64,000 bases of DNA from Kordiimonadaceae bacterium (GCA_017640725.1 JAEPQB010000002.1:744001-808000), one strand, 5' to 3'; shown: positions 9,929 through 20,448, counted from the stretch's first letter. Notes: generated by a model not told the origin, from the sequence alone. Numbers and translations: made by a program.

Positions 9929-10077
9929 CTCATAAATGTAATTATCGGGCGCGCCAACAGCCTGCGCCCGGTCCCTTCTTTTAGATGTCTGGCGATGTGC
10001 GGATGTTCCGCCAAACCTCTCCCGCCCCCTTCAAACCATATTTGGCTTTGAATTGCGAGTCTTTCGCGAGACGAGGT

Positions 10078-11964
10078 TTAGCCAATGTGTTTCTTCAGAA
10101 ATTTCAGCGACGCTTCATAATATGTGCGCCGGTCCTGCGGTCGCCGCAACTGGTGCTCCGAGCCCTTCAGGACGATCCATTCATGGTCTTTTTCATGCGC
10201 ACGCAGTGCCTTGGCCATCTGCACACCCTGCTCGAACGGCACATTCGCGTCGCGGGTTGCATGCAATAAGAGAACCGGCAAGCGCACCAGTTTTGCGCGC
10301 TCAAGCGGAGAGCGACGGAACAAGGTACGCGTTGACAGCGAGCCCTTGATACGCGGCACACTTAGCAGGTGAAAGCGTCCAACCTCCAGAAACCCTACCA
10401 AATGCGGCACGGATGTAACGCCGTTCAGGCTGATCGCACATTCAAACAGATCGTCGTCCCGGATCGCAGACCAAAGGGCCGCATAACCCCCATACGAACC
10501 GCCCATGACACACATTTTGCCGCGCTCTGCGTAACCGGCGTCCAACATCCACTGGGCGGCTGTGCGCACATCATCCTGCATGTCTGTGCCCCACCGCGCG
10601 TACCCGGCGCGGCGCCACTTTTCCCCAAAACCGCTGGAGCCCCGGAAATTGGGCTGCAAAACAGTATATCCGTTTGCCGTAAGCCAGCTGACGACACCGC
10701 TAAAGCTGTCGGACACACGCCGGACGGGCCCACCGTGCACCAGCACCACGGCCTTGCCGTTGCCGCCGCCCTCCGGTTCAGAGAGGATGGCATGCATAGC
10801 CGGAAGGCCTTTCGTACGCTTCCCTTTCAGGAGGATTCGCACGCCGCGCTTGCGGGGCTTGGCGAGCTGGTCAGCCGCAGGGTCTGGGGCTACCTCATGG
10901 AAGCTATCGTCCCCGGACTGCCGAAGGAAATAGCGGGGGCCGCGCCAGTTGCTGCGCACGCGGTACAGGGTCACCCGCTCATCGCGGCTGCGGGAGATAA
11001 TCTCGACCGCATCAACCCCAAGGTCAGCGGCCGCCTGCTCCAGTTCGGCGCGAAATTCCGGCTGCCAAACGAGCTGCTCTCGCCCGTCGTCCACATACGT
11101 TGCGCCAACAACGGAGTCGCTGATCGGGTCGACGATGGCCGCAGTGATGTCAAAACTCGCGTTTGTCGCAAGCTCCCGAATAAAATTGCCCGTGCGCACA
11201 TCCATTCGCCAAAGCGCACGGGTATTGCTGGCGTGGCCGCTGATCACGGCAGCGGTTACCCCGCCAGCTTCTGTCGCCACAACAGAAATGGGGCTCTGGC
11301 GGAAATAGTCGTTATCAGTGATTTGTTCCCAGCCATCAGCGCGCTTGCCGAACATAAGTTGACGGCGCCCGCGGTAGCCTTCCCCCATGACGACTTCGCC
11401 CGACGGGCTTGCCCACCAGCGAATAACCGGTCGCCATGCACCCATGATTTTCTCAGAGACGCCGGTAAGGGCGTTAACGCGGTAAACGGCCGGGTAACCA
11501 GGCACAGCCGGGTCTTCCCATTGCATCAGGATATTGCGGGGGTCATCCGGCAGCGCGCTCAAAAGCGTTGGCGGCAACTCGTGCGGGCGCGGACCACCGT
11601 TTTCAATCAGGGGGCGCAGGCGGCCAATGTGCGCATCATAAAGAACAAGCCCGTATTCGCGCAAAGAGAGCAGAAGTCGCCCTTCACCAATCCAGGCAAG
11701 CCAGTTTACGTCAGATCGCCGGTACGGCAAAAGGTCCGCGTTTTCGGGTCCGGTGAAAGCACGCCAGACGGCAACCTGGGCACCGCCATCATCCGCCCGA
11801 ACAAGGGCCGAGATATAATGGCCATAAGACGAAAGCGATGCCGCCGCAATGCGCGGGGCGTCTGTTAACTGATTGAGAAGTTGGTTGTCCGCTTCGGCAC
11901 GCACAAGCGTGCCGCAACCCAGCACAAGGAAAACCAAACACAAATAGCGCCGAATCCAGATCAT
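10078..11964 (-). CDS. S9 family prolyl oligopeptidase-like peptidase
   Basis: GGSYGGYAALWS catalytic motif, LHATRDANVPFEQ, SEHQL; signal peptide. Confidence 0.92.
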   Translation of the reverse strand: MIWIRRYLCLVFLVLGCGTLVRAEADNQLLNQLTDAPRIAAASLSSYGHYISALVRADDGGAQVAVWRAFTGPENADLLPYRRSDVNWLAWIGEGRLLLSLREYGLVLYDAHIGRLRPLIENGGPRPHELPPTLLSALPDDPRNILMQWEDPAVPGYPAVYRVNALTGVSEKIMGAWRPVIRWWASPSGEVVMGEGYRGRRQLMFGKRADGWEQITDNDYFRQSPISVVATEAGGVTAAVISGHASNTRALWRMDVRTGNFIRELATNASFDITAAIVDPISDSVVGATYVDDGREQLVWQPEFRAELEQAAADLGVDAVEIISRSRDERVTLYRVRSNWRGPRYFLRQSGDDSFHEVAPDPAADQLAKPRKRGVRILLKGKRTKGLPAMHAILSEPEGGGNGKAVVLVHGGPVRRVSDSFSGVVSWLTANGYTVLQPNFRGSSGFGEKWRRAGYARWGTDMQDDVRTAAQWMLDAGYAERGKMCVMGGSYGGYAALWSAIRDDDLFECAISLNGVTSVPHLVGFLEVGRFHLLSVPRIKGSLSTRTLFRRSPLERAKLVRLPVLLLHATRDANVPFEQGVQMAKALRAHEKDHEWIVLKGSEHQLRRPQDRRTYYEASLKFLKKHIG

Positions 11965-12159
11965 GCCTTAATTTATCATGAGCAATTTGCTGCTGGAAAG
12001 TCTTTCCGGACCAAAAATGTGTGAGAAGTATGTGATGCTAATCATTGCAGGGACGAACGCATGCCTGCTAGGTAAGTTCTTGCCGTGCGTCGAAAATGAT
12101 CCAGATTTATGCTAAAGTAATGCGATTCATTAGTGGCGCAAACAGCCAAGAGGAAAACA

Positions 12160-13083
12160 ATGTCCACACAGTGGAACAGCATCAAACCTTCGGACATTTT
12201 GACAAGCGAGGAACAGCATCGCCTGCGCCAACGCTCGGATCTGATGGGCTGGTGGATGCTGATGCATGCTTGGGGGATTATTGCGGCGGCCATGGCGCTG
12301 TTTATTGTGTTCCCAAACGTGCTGACTTTCCTTGTTAGTGCAGCACTGATTGGCAGCAGGCAGCTTGGCCTATCAATCCTGATGCATGAAGCCAGCCACG
12401 GCATGATGTTTCGCACGCGCTGGATGAATGAAAAGCTTGGTCAATGGCTCGCGGCGGCGCCCTTGATCATCAACATGAAAAACTATCGCATCCGGCATAT
12501 GGCCCATCACCGCTTCACCCGCACTGACAAAGACCCGGAAAACTATCTCTACACACCGTTTCCAGTGAGCAAAGCCAGCATGAGTCGTAAAATCCTGCGG
12601 GATTTCACCGGTGTTGTTTTTCTGCGCACGCAAATTGGTCTGTTCCGCTTTTTGTGGGGTGAAAAAGAAGGCCGCTGGGCACGTCTGTATGATTTTTACC
12701 GAACGATTGTTGTCTTTTATGCGGTGTTTATTGCGGCTTTCGCGCTTGCTGGCAGGTTAGACTTGTTCCTGATGATGTGGATGGTGCCGATGATGACCAC
12801 CCACCAGTTTTTCCTGCGCATCCGCAACATTGCAGAACATGCAACCGTGCCAGATCTGGATGACCCCTTGAAGAACAGCCGCACCACGCTCGCGAGCGCT
12901 TGGGAACGCATGACGTTCGCGCCCTATTTTGTCAATTATCATATTGAGCATCATATGGTGCCATTTGTGCCTTGCTGGCGTCTGCCGGAAGTTCATAAAA
13001 TCATGGTGTCCAAGGGCTTTGGCAAAGAAATGGAAATCGCGCATGGCTATCGCAGCATCATCCGCATGAATGCTGCGGCCTAG
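12160..13083 (+). CDS. Fatty acid desaturase family protein
   Basis: Histidine boxes HEASH, HMAHHRFTR, HIEHH. Confidence 0.92.
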   Translation: MSTQWNSIKPSDILTSEEQHRLRQRSDLMGWWMLMHAWGIIAAAMALFIVFPNVLTFLVSAALIGSRQLGLSILMHEASHGMMFRTRWMNEKLGQWLAAAPLIINMKNYRIRHMAHHRFTRTDKDPENYLYTPFPVSKASMSRKILRDFTGVVFLRTQIGLFRFLWGEKEGRWARLYDFYRTIVVFYAVFIAAFALAGRLDLFLMMWMVPMMTTHQFFLRIRNIAEHATVPDLDDPLKNSRTTLASAWERMTFAPYFVNYHIEHHMVPFVPCWRLPEVHKIMVSKGFGKEMEIAHGYRSIIRMNAAA

Positions 13084-13134
13084 GTCGAGCACCATACTAT
13101 CCAGTCACAATTCGAGCTTGGGGAGGGCCGTAGA

Positions 13135-14388
13135 GTGAGCAGAGGAAAAATTGCCGGCATTGTCGTGCTTGGTCTTGTTTTGGCAGGTGGCTATTGGGGT
13201 TATAGCTACTATGAAAAAATTAAGCCGTTTCAGGAATTTTCAAACCCCGAAAACTTGCTTGCAAATTTTCGTTCCGCCTCCGAAACATTTCCGACCTACA
13301 CTTTGGAAGTGCCGGAGGATACTCTGGCGTTTGATCGCCGCAGCGATATCACGATTCCAGAAACATACGTGTACAAGGGTGAAACACGCTCCTTAAGCGA
13401 GCTACTTGAGCGCACCTATACCACCGGTTTCATGGTGGCTGTAGACGACACCATTATCTCTGAAGATTATTATTTGGGTGAGCAAGCCAGCGACCGGCAC
13501 ATTATGTTCTCGGTTTCAAAATCGGTGGTTTCAGCCGCCCTTGGCATTGCGCTCTCCGAAGGGGCGTTTGACAGCATCGAAGACCCGATCACCAAATACC
13601 TGCCGGAACTCAATGGCTCCGGCTATGAAGGTGTGCGCATCAAAGACATTTTGCAGATGTCATCGGGCGTTTATTTCAATGAAGACTATAATGACCCCTT
13701 CTCTGATGTGAACCAGATGGGCCTGACGATCGCGACAGGTGGGTCCCTCAATAGTTTCGCAACAGGCCTTGAGCGCCAGTGGGAGCCAGGCACCTACAAT
13801 AATTACGTTAGTGTCGACACGCACGTGCTTGGCATGCTTCTCGTGAAGCAGACCGGCAAAACGCTTTCAGAATATGTGGAAGAGAAAATCTGGCAGCCCA
13901 TGGGCGCCGAGTTTGACGGCAAATGGCTGACAGACGGCGTTGGCATGGAGATGGCCATGGGCGGGTTCAACATGGCGCTCCGGGACATGGCGCGGGTCGG
14001 TCGGCTTTATTTGCATCTGGGTGAACTGAACGGCAAGCGCATCGTGCCTGCAGAATGGGTCACCGCCTCCATCACGCCGGATGCACCACACCTGATGCCA
14101 GGATCGGCAAACTCGTCAAACCCAATGGGCTATGGGTACCAATGGTGGATCCCAGAAGACCCGCACGGCGATTTTTACGCGGCGGGCATCTATTACCAAT
14201 ATATCTATATCGACCCGACAACCGGTGTGATTGTCGCTAAAACCAGCGCCGACAAAAAGTTCACTGATCCCAACGAGCCGCGCAAAAAAAGCGAGCAGGT
14301 TGCGGCATTCCAGGCAATTTCAGCGCATGTCGCAGCGCAGATGAAATCGCTAGCCATGGAAACAGAAGTGCGCGAAGGCGGCAACTAG
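13135..14388 (+). CDS. Serine hydrolase (beta-lactamase-like)
   Basis: MFSVSKSVVSAALG (SxxK), YNNYVS, N-terminal TM; GTG start. Confidence 0.88.
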   Translation: MSRGKIAGIVVLGLVLAGGYWGYSYYEKIKPFQEFSNPENLLANFRSASETFPTYTLEVPEDTLAFDRRSDITIPETYVYKGETRSLSELLERTYTTGFMVAVDDTIISEDYYLGEQASDRHIMFSVSKSVVSAALGIALSEGAFDSIEDPITKYLPELNGSGYEGVRIKDILQMSSGVYFNEDYNDPFSDVNQMGLTIATGGSLNSFATGLERQWEPGTYNNYVSVDTHVLGMLLVKQTGKTLSEYVEEKIWQPMGAEFDGKWLTDGVGMEMAMGGFNMALRDMARVGRLYLHLGELNGKRIVPAEWVTASITPDAPHLMPGSANSSNPMGYGYQWWIPEDPHGDFYAAGIYYQYIYIDPTTGVIVAKTSADKKFTDPNEPRKKSEQVAAFQAISAHVAAQMKSLAMETEVREGGN

Positions 14389-14488
14389 CCTGCGGCAAAG
14401 GGTCAGGTCCACATGGTCCTGCGTGGGGCTATAATTCTGCAGTAGTAAGTTAGCCGTGAGCCAATTGCTACGAAGCACAAAGGGGGCA

Positions 14489-15964
14489 ATGATGAAAAAA
14501 GCGCATTTATGGGCTTTGCTGTTGGTGGCCGTGGCCGCATTCCTTTGGGTCAGGACTGAGAAAACGCCTGAAAAGCAGCCGCAGCTATCCGCAGAACAAG
14601 TCGCCATCAGTTCTGGTCTCAGGCCGATTGTTCATGTTGAAAACCGCAAGCCGCTTCTTATGACACTCAAGGAACGCATGGCCGTTCATAAGGTGCCAGG
14701 TGTTTCGATCGCAATCATGCAAGCCGATCAGATTGTTTTGTCGCACACTGAAGGGGTTCTCACTGCAGACTCCAGCACACCCGTCAATGCCGAAACTCTT
14801 TTTCAGGCCGCAAGCATATCCAAACCTGCATTCGCAACCATTTTAATGCGTTACCGTGAGCAAAACGGGCTCGACTTGGACGCCAATGTGAATTCGCTGC
14901 TCACCAGCTGGCAAGTCCCTGAGCATGACTGGCAAGGCACGGAAGACGTGACACTACGCCGGCTACTGAGCCACACGGCGGGCACTACCGTACATGGCTT
15001 TCCCGGCTATGCGATGGGTGAAGATGTTCCAACACTGGTGCAGTTGCTAAATGGCGCACCGCCAACCAACACGGCACCTATTTTGGTCGACATCCAGCCT
15101 GGCGGACGGTTTCGCTATTCAGGTGGCGGGACAAGTGTTGCGCAACTGGTGCTTGAAGACGTGTCAGGCGCTCAGCTTACAGAGATGGCGAGTGAGTATC
15201 TTTTTGGCCCTGCGGACATGACGCACAGTGTGTTTGCGCAGCCTCTGCCAACGGCGCACAGGCAAAATGCCGCCTCGCCGCATGACGGTATTGGGCAGGC
15301 CGTACCGGGCGGTGCGCACACATATGCTGCGCTTGCAGCCGCGGGCCTCTGGACAACGCCGACCGATATTCTCAAGTGGGCTTCATCTGTGCGGAGGGCG
15401 AATGAGGGCATTGAGGGTGAGGTTGTGAACCCCGAAAGCGCGCGCGATATGCTTACCAATCCGGTGGGCCCTGTGGGTATTGGGTTTTTCATCGATGAAG
15501 AAAACGGGGCGCTCTCGTTTGGTCACGGGGGCTCGAACCAAGGGTTTCGGGCCAACTTCTATGTTTACACTAAAACCGGTGACGGCATTGCGGTCATGAC
15601 CAATGGCGACAATGGTGCCATTTTGATCCGGGAAATCATCCACCGCGCCGCAGAAATATATGGCTGGGATGACGTGCAGCCACCCGTAAAACGGGCCGTT
15701 GCCTTAACGGAAGACGCCCTTCAGGCCTTTGCCGGCACATACGCGGTGACCGAACCCATGGAAGCCACGGCTACCCTGTCGGTTGCCGGTGAGGCACTTG
15801 TTCTTGAAGCGGACGGATTCATCGCCGGGGAACCGTTTCTGGCCCAAGGCGAAAACGCCTTCTTCTCGCTCGTTGGCAGCGATTTGGTTTTCACGCGGGA
15901 TGATGCTGGTGCTGTGACTGGCTTCGAGTACCGCGGTTTTGTGAAAGCCACGAAGACCGACTGA
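14489..15964 (+). CDS. Serine hydrolase (beta-lactamase-like)
   Basis: FQAASISKPAFA (SxxK), YSGGG, FGHGGSNQGFRA; N-terminal TM. Confidence 0.88.
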   Translation: MMKKAHLWALLLVAVAAFLWVRTEKTPEKQPQLSAEQVAISSGLRPIVHVENRKPLLMTLKERMAVHKVPGVSIAIMQADQIVLSHTEGVLTADSSTPVNAETLFQAASISKPAFATILMRYREQNGLDLDANVNSLLTSWQVPEHDWQGTEDVTLRRLLSHTAGTTVHGFPGYAMGEDVPTLVQLLNGAPPTNTAPILVDIQPGGRFRYSGGGTSVAQLVLEDVSGAQLTEMASEYLFGPADMTHSVFAQPLPTAHRQNAASPHDGIGQAVPGGAHTYAALAAAGLWTTPTDILKWASSVRRANEGIEGEVVNPESARDMLTNPVGPVGIGFFIDEENGALSFGHGGSNQGFRANFYVYTKTGDGIAVMTNGDNGAILIREIIHRAAEIYGWDDVQPPVKRAVALTEDALQAFAGTYAVTEPMEATATLSVAGEALVLEADGFIAGEPFLAQGENAFFSLVGSDLVFTRDDAGAVTGFEYRGFVKATKTD

Positions 15965-15972
15965 CAAGCGAT

Positions 15973-16866
15973 CTAAAATGCTGCTGAGACAGCCTCAGCC
16001 AAATGATCAAACACAAGCCGAATGCGCGGGCTGGTGTGCAACTCACGGTGGGTGACAAGCCAGACAGGCATATCAAATGAAATGTCCTCTTTCATGATCG
16101 GCACCAGTTCCGGAAATTTACTGATGATGCTCGCAGGCATAATGGTAACGCCAGCACCGTGGCGCGCCATCTCGGCAAGCGCTACGCCGCTCGCAGAAAC
16201 GAATTTAAACTGATCTGCAGTCAGCTTGAACCCAGCCGCCTGCAAGTTGGGCAAAATAGTATTGATCGGGGACGGGCCAACAAAATCTATTTTTTCAAAC
16301 TCTTCCGGGCTAGTTGGATGACCCACCCGGTCCAGATAGTCCTTTGAAGCGCAAAAATGCGCAGCCGTATCGCCCAAATGCCTGGCAACCAGGTCGGCCT
16401 GGTCTGGTCGGCCATGCCGGATGGCGATATCAGCTTCCCGTTTCACAAGGTCACGTACTTCGTTTGACACCACGAGGTCGATACGAATGTTAGGGGCCTT
16501 ACGCCGCAAGTCCATTAGCACCGGCGGCAAAACATATGCGGCAGTCATGCCAGTCACCGTAATGGTGACATTGCCCTCGATCGCTTTGGATTGACCGGAT
16601 GCCGCGAGCGAAAGCCGCATCGCCGCCTCACCAATGTCGCGAACATGCTCCAGAAGTCTGGCGCCTGTGTCTGTAAGCGCCATGGTGCGAGGGCCGCGTT
16701 CAAACAGAGTAACACCCAATTCTTCTTCGAGGGCAGCGACTTGCCGGCTAAGCGTTGGCTGGGTTTGACCAAGCGCACGTGCAGCAGCCGATAGCGAACC
16801 TTCCTCGACCGTTGCGAGAAAAGCGCGCACTTGGTTCCAATCAAATGATATCGCGTCCCAATTCAT
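15973..16866 (-). CDS. LysR family transcriptional regulator
   Basis: N-terminal wHTH: VRAFLATVEEGSLSAAARALGQTQPTLSRQVAALEEELGVTLFER. Confidence 0.95.
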   Translation of the reverse strand: MNWDAISFDWNQVRAFLATVEEGSLSAAARALGQTQPTLSRQVAALEEELGVTLFERGPRTMALTDTGARLLEHVRDIGEAAMRLSLAASGQSKAIEGNVTITVTGMTAAYVLPPVLMDLRRKAPNIRIDLVVSNEVRDLVKREADIAIRHGRPDQADLVARHLGDTAAHFCASKDYLDRVGHPTSPEEFEKIDFVGPSPINTILPNLQAAGFKLTADQFKFVSASGVALAEMARHGAGVTIMPASIISKFPELVPIMKEDISFDMPVWLVTHRELHTSPRIRLVFDHLAEAVSAAF

Positions 16867-17009
16867 TGTTTTTCGTATACCAGCTAGGCATATTTTCGCA
16901 ATTTATATTTGTTTTGCGTATGGATAAGGTGCGCCAACTAAATAAACCAACCGTCCGATGCAGCGACATCGGAATGAGGTGGACACAAAACGACAGACAG
17001 TGAGGAACT

Positions 17010-17480
17010 ATGAAGAAGCATAAAATGGTGGCGCGTGCGCTTGGTCTTGTTTTGGCCAAGTCGTCCGCGCTGTCCGCACAAGATTATACGCAGCGATACA
17101 ATGATGCCGTTGTGGGCATGTATTTCAGGCTTCCGCTTGGCGGCGTGGAATCCGTCGCAACCGCAAATAAAGCTGAATACGGTTTTCGCCTGCAGTTCAA
17201 CGATAGCTATACGGATTTCACAGGTCGGCGCGACAACAAGCTTGGCTTCAGCCAAGACGCGCTCACGCTGAAGTTCAACGCGCAGGGCTTTGACAACTTC
17301 GCCATCTCGGGCCGCAACATTATTGAGCCAGGCACCATCACATTCAATGCTGATGGAACCGCAGAAAAGTCTGGCGGCGGCATCAATTGGGCCCTTGTTG
17401 GTGTTGGTGTTGCTGCGGTTGTGGTTGTTGGCGCCGTCGCTGTTGGTGACAGCATCGAGGACACGTTTGAGGTCGACTAG
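17010..17480 (+). CDS. Hypothetical exported protein with C-terminal hydrophobic segment
   Basis: N-terminal signal-like sequence, C-terminal WALVGVGVAAVVVVGAVAVG. Confidence 0.65.
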   Translation: MKKHKMVARALGLVLAKSSALSAQDYTQRYNDAVVGMYFRLPLGGVESVATANKAEYGFRLQFNDSYTDFTGRRDNKLGFSQDALTLKFNAQGFDNFAISGRNIIEPGTITFNADGTAEKSGGGINWALVGVGVAAVVVVGAVAVGDSIEDTFEVD

Positions 17481-17522
17481 TCCAAGTAATTGTCAGCTTT
17501 CATTCAAATCCCCCAGTGTGGC

Positions 17523-17541
17523 GGGGGCTTTCCCCCTTTTT
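17523..17541 (+). terminator. Putative intrinsic terminator
   Basis: GGGGG-CTTT-CCCCC followed by TTTTT. Confidence 0.6.
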
Positions 17542-17582
17542 ACTCGCCCCCGCCGCCAGCCCCTTTTCTAGCAGGCAAAATC

Positions 17583-17654
17583 ATGAACCAAGCCAGATAT
17601 GTCATAATGTTTCTGCTGACGGCCGCTGCCGTTGGTTGGGTTATTGGTCACTGA
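17583..17654 (+). CDS. Putative 23-aa small membrane protein (MNQARYVIMFLLTAAAVGWVIGH)
   Basis: ATG...TGA open frame encoding one hydrophobic helix; weak SD-like AGCAGG upstream; not in ORF track because of size. Confidence 0.3.
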   Translation: MNQARYVIMFLLTAAAVGWVIGH

Positions 17655-17779
17655 GCCAATCATCCTTCGTGCACCCGTCCGTTATTCGGGACAGCATCAT
17701 GTTGCTGAAACTTTGAGCTAGCCAACTCGGGCGGACGCCCTATGTCATCAGCAGAATGAAATCGCGAAGGGGACCCCAG

Positions 17780-18916
17780 ATGTCTTTACCTGCCACTTAC
17801 TTGAAAATGACGTCCACCGTATCTGAGGACGCAAAACTAACCATGCAGCTTGAAGAACGTGATATGCCAACACCTGAAGGCACCCAGGTATTGGTGCGCG
17901 TGGAAGCAACACCCATCAACCCATCAGACCAGGGCGTTATGTTCGGCTGGGCCAGTATGGGTGAAGCCACATCATCGGGTGAAGGCGCAAGCACGGTGCT
18001 GACCGCGCCAGTGAGCGAACAAGGCATGCGCGTTATGAAAGCCCGCATGGGCCAAAACCTCTCTGTGGGTAACGAGGGCGCAGGCACCGTCGTGGCTGCT
18101 GGTGACGACGCGTACGCGCAGAGCTTGGTTGGCAAAACGGTCGCCGTGATGAGTGGCACCATGTACGCCGAATACACCTTGGTGGAAGCCGCCATGTGCC
18201 TGCCTTTGAATGAAGGCAATACAGCGCGCGACGGCGCCTCTTCATTCGTGAACCCGCTGACCGCGCTTTCCATGGTGGAAACCATGAAGCTTGAAGGCCA
18301 CACCGCGCTCGTGCACACAGCCGCAGCCTCCAACCTCGGCCAGATGCTGGTACGCATCTGCCAGGATGACGGTGTTGAGCTTGTGAACATTGTGCGCAAG
18401 GACGAGCAGGCTCAGCTCTTGAAGGACATGGGCGCGAAATATGTAGTCAACAGCTCTAGCGACAGCTTCCTGCCAGACCTGATTGATGCTGTGCATGCCA
18501 CAGGGGCAACGCTTGCGTTTGACGCGACCGGCGGCGGCACGCTTGCTTCCTCAATCCTGACGGCAATGGAAGGCGCAGCTGCGCGCACACCCGGCGCTTA
18601 CAGCATCTATGGCTCGATCAAGCACAAGCAGGTTTACCTCTATGGCGGCCTGGACGTATCACCAACAGTACTGACACGCGGCTATGGCATGGCCTGGGGT
18701 GTTGGCGGGTGGCTGTTGCCAAACTTCCTGGCCCGCGTGGGCGACGAAGTCGCGGGCCGCTTGCGCAAGCGTGTAGCGGACGAGCTCACAACAACATTTG
18801 CCAGCAACTATACCGACGAACTCTCGCTCGCCGACGCTTTGGACGCCGCAACAGTGGCGCGCTACTACGCCAAGAAAACCGGTGAGAAGTTCTTGATCTG
18901 CCCAACCAAAGAATAA
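17780..18916 (+). CDS. Zinc-binding dehydrogenase/MDR superfamily oxidoreductase
   Basis: VLVRVEATPINPSDQG, VGNEGAGTVVAAG, HTAAASNLGQMLVRICQDDG. Confidence 0.88.
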   Translation: MSLPATYLKMTSTVSEDAKLTMQLEERDMPTPEGTQVLVRVEATPINPSDQGVMFGWASMGEATSSGEGASTVLTAPVSEQGMRVMKARMGQNLSVGNEGAGTVVAAGDDAYAQSLVGKTVAVMSGTMYAEYTLVEAAMCLPLNEGNTARDGASSFVNPLTALSMVETMKLEGHTALVHTAAASNLGQMLVRICQDDGVELVNIVRKDEQAQLLKDMGAKYVVNSSSDSFLPDLIDAVHATGATLAFDATGGGTLASSILTAMEGAAARTPGAYSIYGSIKHKQVYLYGGLDVSPTVLTRGYGMAWGVGGWLLPNFLARVGDEVAGRLRKRVADELTTTFASNYTDELSLADALDAATVARYYAKKTGEKFLICPTKE

Positions 18917-18923
18917 CGCAACC

Positions 18924-19454
18924 ATGAACACTTGGGTCGCATTGCTGCGCGGGATCAATGTGGGCGGCAACAATATCCTGCCTATGAAAGACCTGCGCAG
19001 CCTCTTGGACGCCCAGGGGTTCATAGACGTCAAAACCTATATCCAGAGCGGGAACATTGTTTTCCGCTCTGGCTCTGACGATCAATCAGGGCTAACGCGC
19101 CAGATCGAAGACTTGATTGAGCAAGGCTTTGGGTTCCGTCCGCCGGTTTTGCTCTTAAGCCAGGAAACCCTCAATGCTGCGGTCTCGGCGAACCCCTATC
19201 CGGATGGTGATCCAAAAACAGTGCAGTTTTGCTTCCTGTTTGCACCGGCGCCGGGCACTGATATGGATCCGCTTCATGAGCTCGCCGTTCCTTCAGAGGA
19301 ATTCACACTGACGGACAGTGTATTTTACCTGCACGCGCCAGACGGCATTGGTCGCTCCAAGCTTGTGGCCAAAATGGCGCAACATATCCCTACAGAAATG
19401 ACCGTTCGAAATTTGCGCACGGTCCTGAAGTTGCAGGAACTGGCGAACACCTGA
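18924..19454 (+). CDS. DUF1697 family protein
   Basis: WVALLRGINVGGNNILPMKDLRSLL...YIQSGNIVF. Confidence 0.92.
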   Translation: MNTWVALLRGINVGGNNILPMKDLRSLLDAQGFIDVKTYIQSGNIVFRSGSDDQSGLTRQIEDLIEQGFGFRPPVLLLSQETLNAAVSANPYPDGDPKTVQFCFLFAPAPGTDMDPLHELAVPSEEFTLTDSVFYLHAPDGIGRSKLVAKMAQHIPTEMTVRNLRTVLKLQELANT

Positions 19455-19548
19455 AGCTCGACAGCCCCGGTAATCTCAACACTATGATTGATTGCATCAG
19501 GCTTTCTTTTGTATCTGTTTATTTTGCATAAAATGTGTCGGGGGAAGT

Positions 19549-20118
19549 ATGACAGCTGCAGATCACAAGGTGGATTATGGTCCGCTGACGAGTTTAATCG
19601 GCAAGTGGGTTGGTGAAACTGGACTTGATGTTGCGCCCGACCATGACTGTGAACCCTGCGAACGAAAATTTATTGATGAACTTACCTTTGTTGGCGTTGG
19701 CCATGTCTCCAACGCGGGAAAACAATCGTTACTTGCTGTCAAATACCACCAATTGGTCAAACATTGCGAAGATCAGAACGTGCTGCACGACCAAATCGGC
19801 CATTGGCTTTATGAGCCCTCCACAGGCATTGTCATGCACTCGCTGACTATTCCGCGCGGTGTGTGCGTATTAGCTGGTGGCACTGCAAAAACCGATGGTG
19901 CCAACGTTGTTTTTGATGTTGAAGCCAACAGAGGCAACGAGACTTTTGGCATTCTGCAATCACCCTTCATGGACCAGAATGCACGCACGGACAGTTTTCA
20001 AATGACCCTCACTGTAACCGGGGATCAACTGACCTATCGCCAATCTACAAAGCTGTTCATTTATGGCAAACAGTTCGACCATGTCGACAGCAGCGAGCTG
20101 CGGCGAGTTCAGAACTAG
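19549..20118 (+). CDS. Heme-binding beta-barrel (nitrobindin/FABP-like, DUF1794) protein
   Basis: GPLTSLIGKWVGETGLDVAPDHD and C-terminal beta-barrel pattern. Confidence 0.75.
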   Translation: MTAADHKVDYGPLTSLIGKWVGETGLDVAPDHDCEPCERKFIDELTFVGVGHVSNAGKQSLLAVKYHQLVKHCEDQNVLHDQIGHWLYEPSTGIVMHSLTIPRGVCVLAGGTAKTDGANVVFDVEANRGNETFGILQSPFMDQNARTDSFQMTLTVTGDQLTYRQSTKLFIYGKQFDHVDSSELRRVQN

Positions 20119-20130
20119 CAAACAAAAAAA

Positions 20131-20152
20131 GCCGGGAACAAACCCGGCTTTT
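20131..20152. terminator. Bidirectional intrinsic terminator between convergent genes
   Basis: AAAAAAA-GCCGGG-AACAAA-CCCGGC-TTTT. Confidence 0.85.
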
Positions 20153-20172
20153 CACGATTATGAGCTTGCGCT

Positions 20173-20448
20173 TTATTCGCCGCCGTCGAACTCAACTTCT
20201 GGCGAACCGTTGGTGCGGCAGCCATAGGCCATACCAAGGCCTTCATCTTTTCTGTTGATGACAAAGCTTGATGTGCCTTCGGGGCAGCTGAATCCATCGC
20301 GGTCGCCATTAGGCAGGGTTACTGTGACCCGGTCCTGGCCATAGTCGCGGTTGTTGTAACGGCTAACACCGTCATCCGTAACGCTAATGGAACAAGCGCC
20401 AAGCGTGAAGGCTGCGGCAGTCGCAAGTGTGACGTGAAATGCTTTCAT
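20173..20448 (-). CDS. Hypothetical lipoprotein
   Basis: MKAFHVTLATAAAFTLGAC lipobox. Confidence 0.7.
   Translation of the reverse strand: MKAFHVTLATAAAFTLGACSISVTDDGVSRYNNRDYGQDRVTVTLPNGDRDGFSCPEGTSSFVINRKDEGLGMAYGCRTNGSPEVEFDGGE

Noticed and set aside
9946-9970. CGGGCGC...GCGCCCG hairpin upstream of the POT transporter
   Set aside because: Only 7 bp with an 11-nt loop and no poly-T; not distinguishable from chance in GC-rich DNA
10369-11868. 499-aa plus-strand ORF
   Set aside because: Antisense to the S9 peptidase gene, which has clear catalytic motifs; the ORF reflects high GC content and lacks recognisable domains
17510-17541. Competing C5/G5/C5 pairings suggesting an attenuator
   Set aside because: Short stems; simplest reading is a plain terminator for ORF 17010-17480
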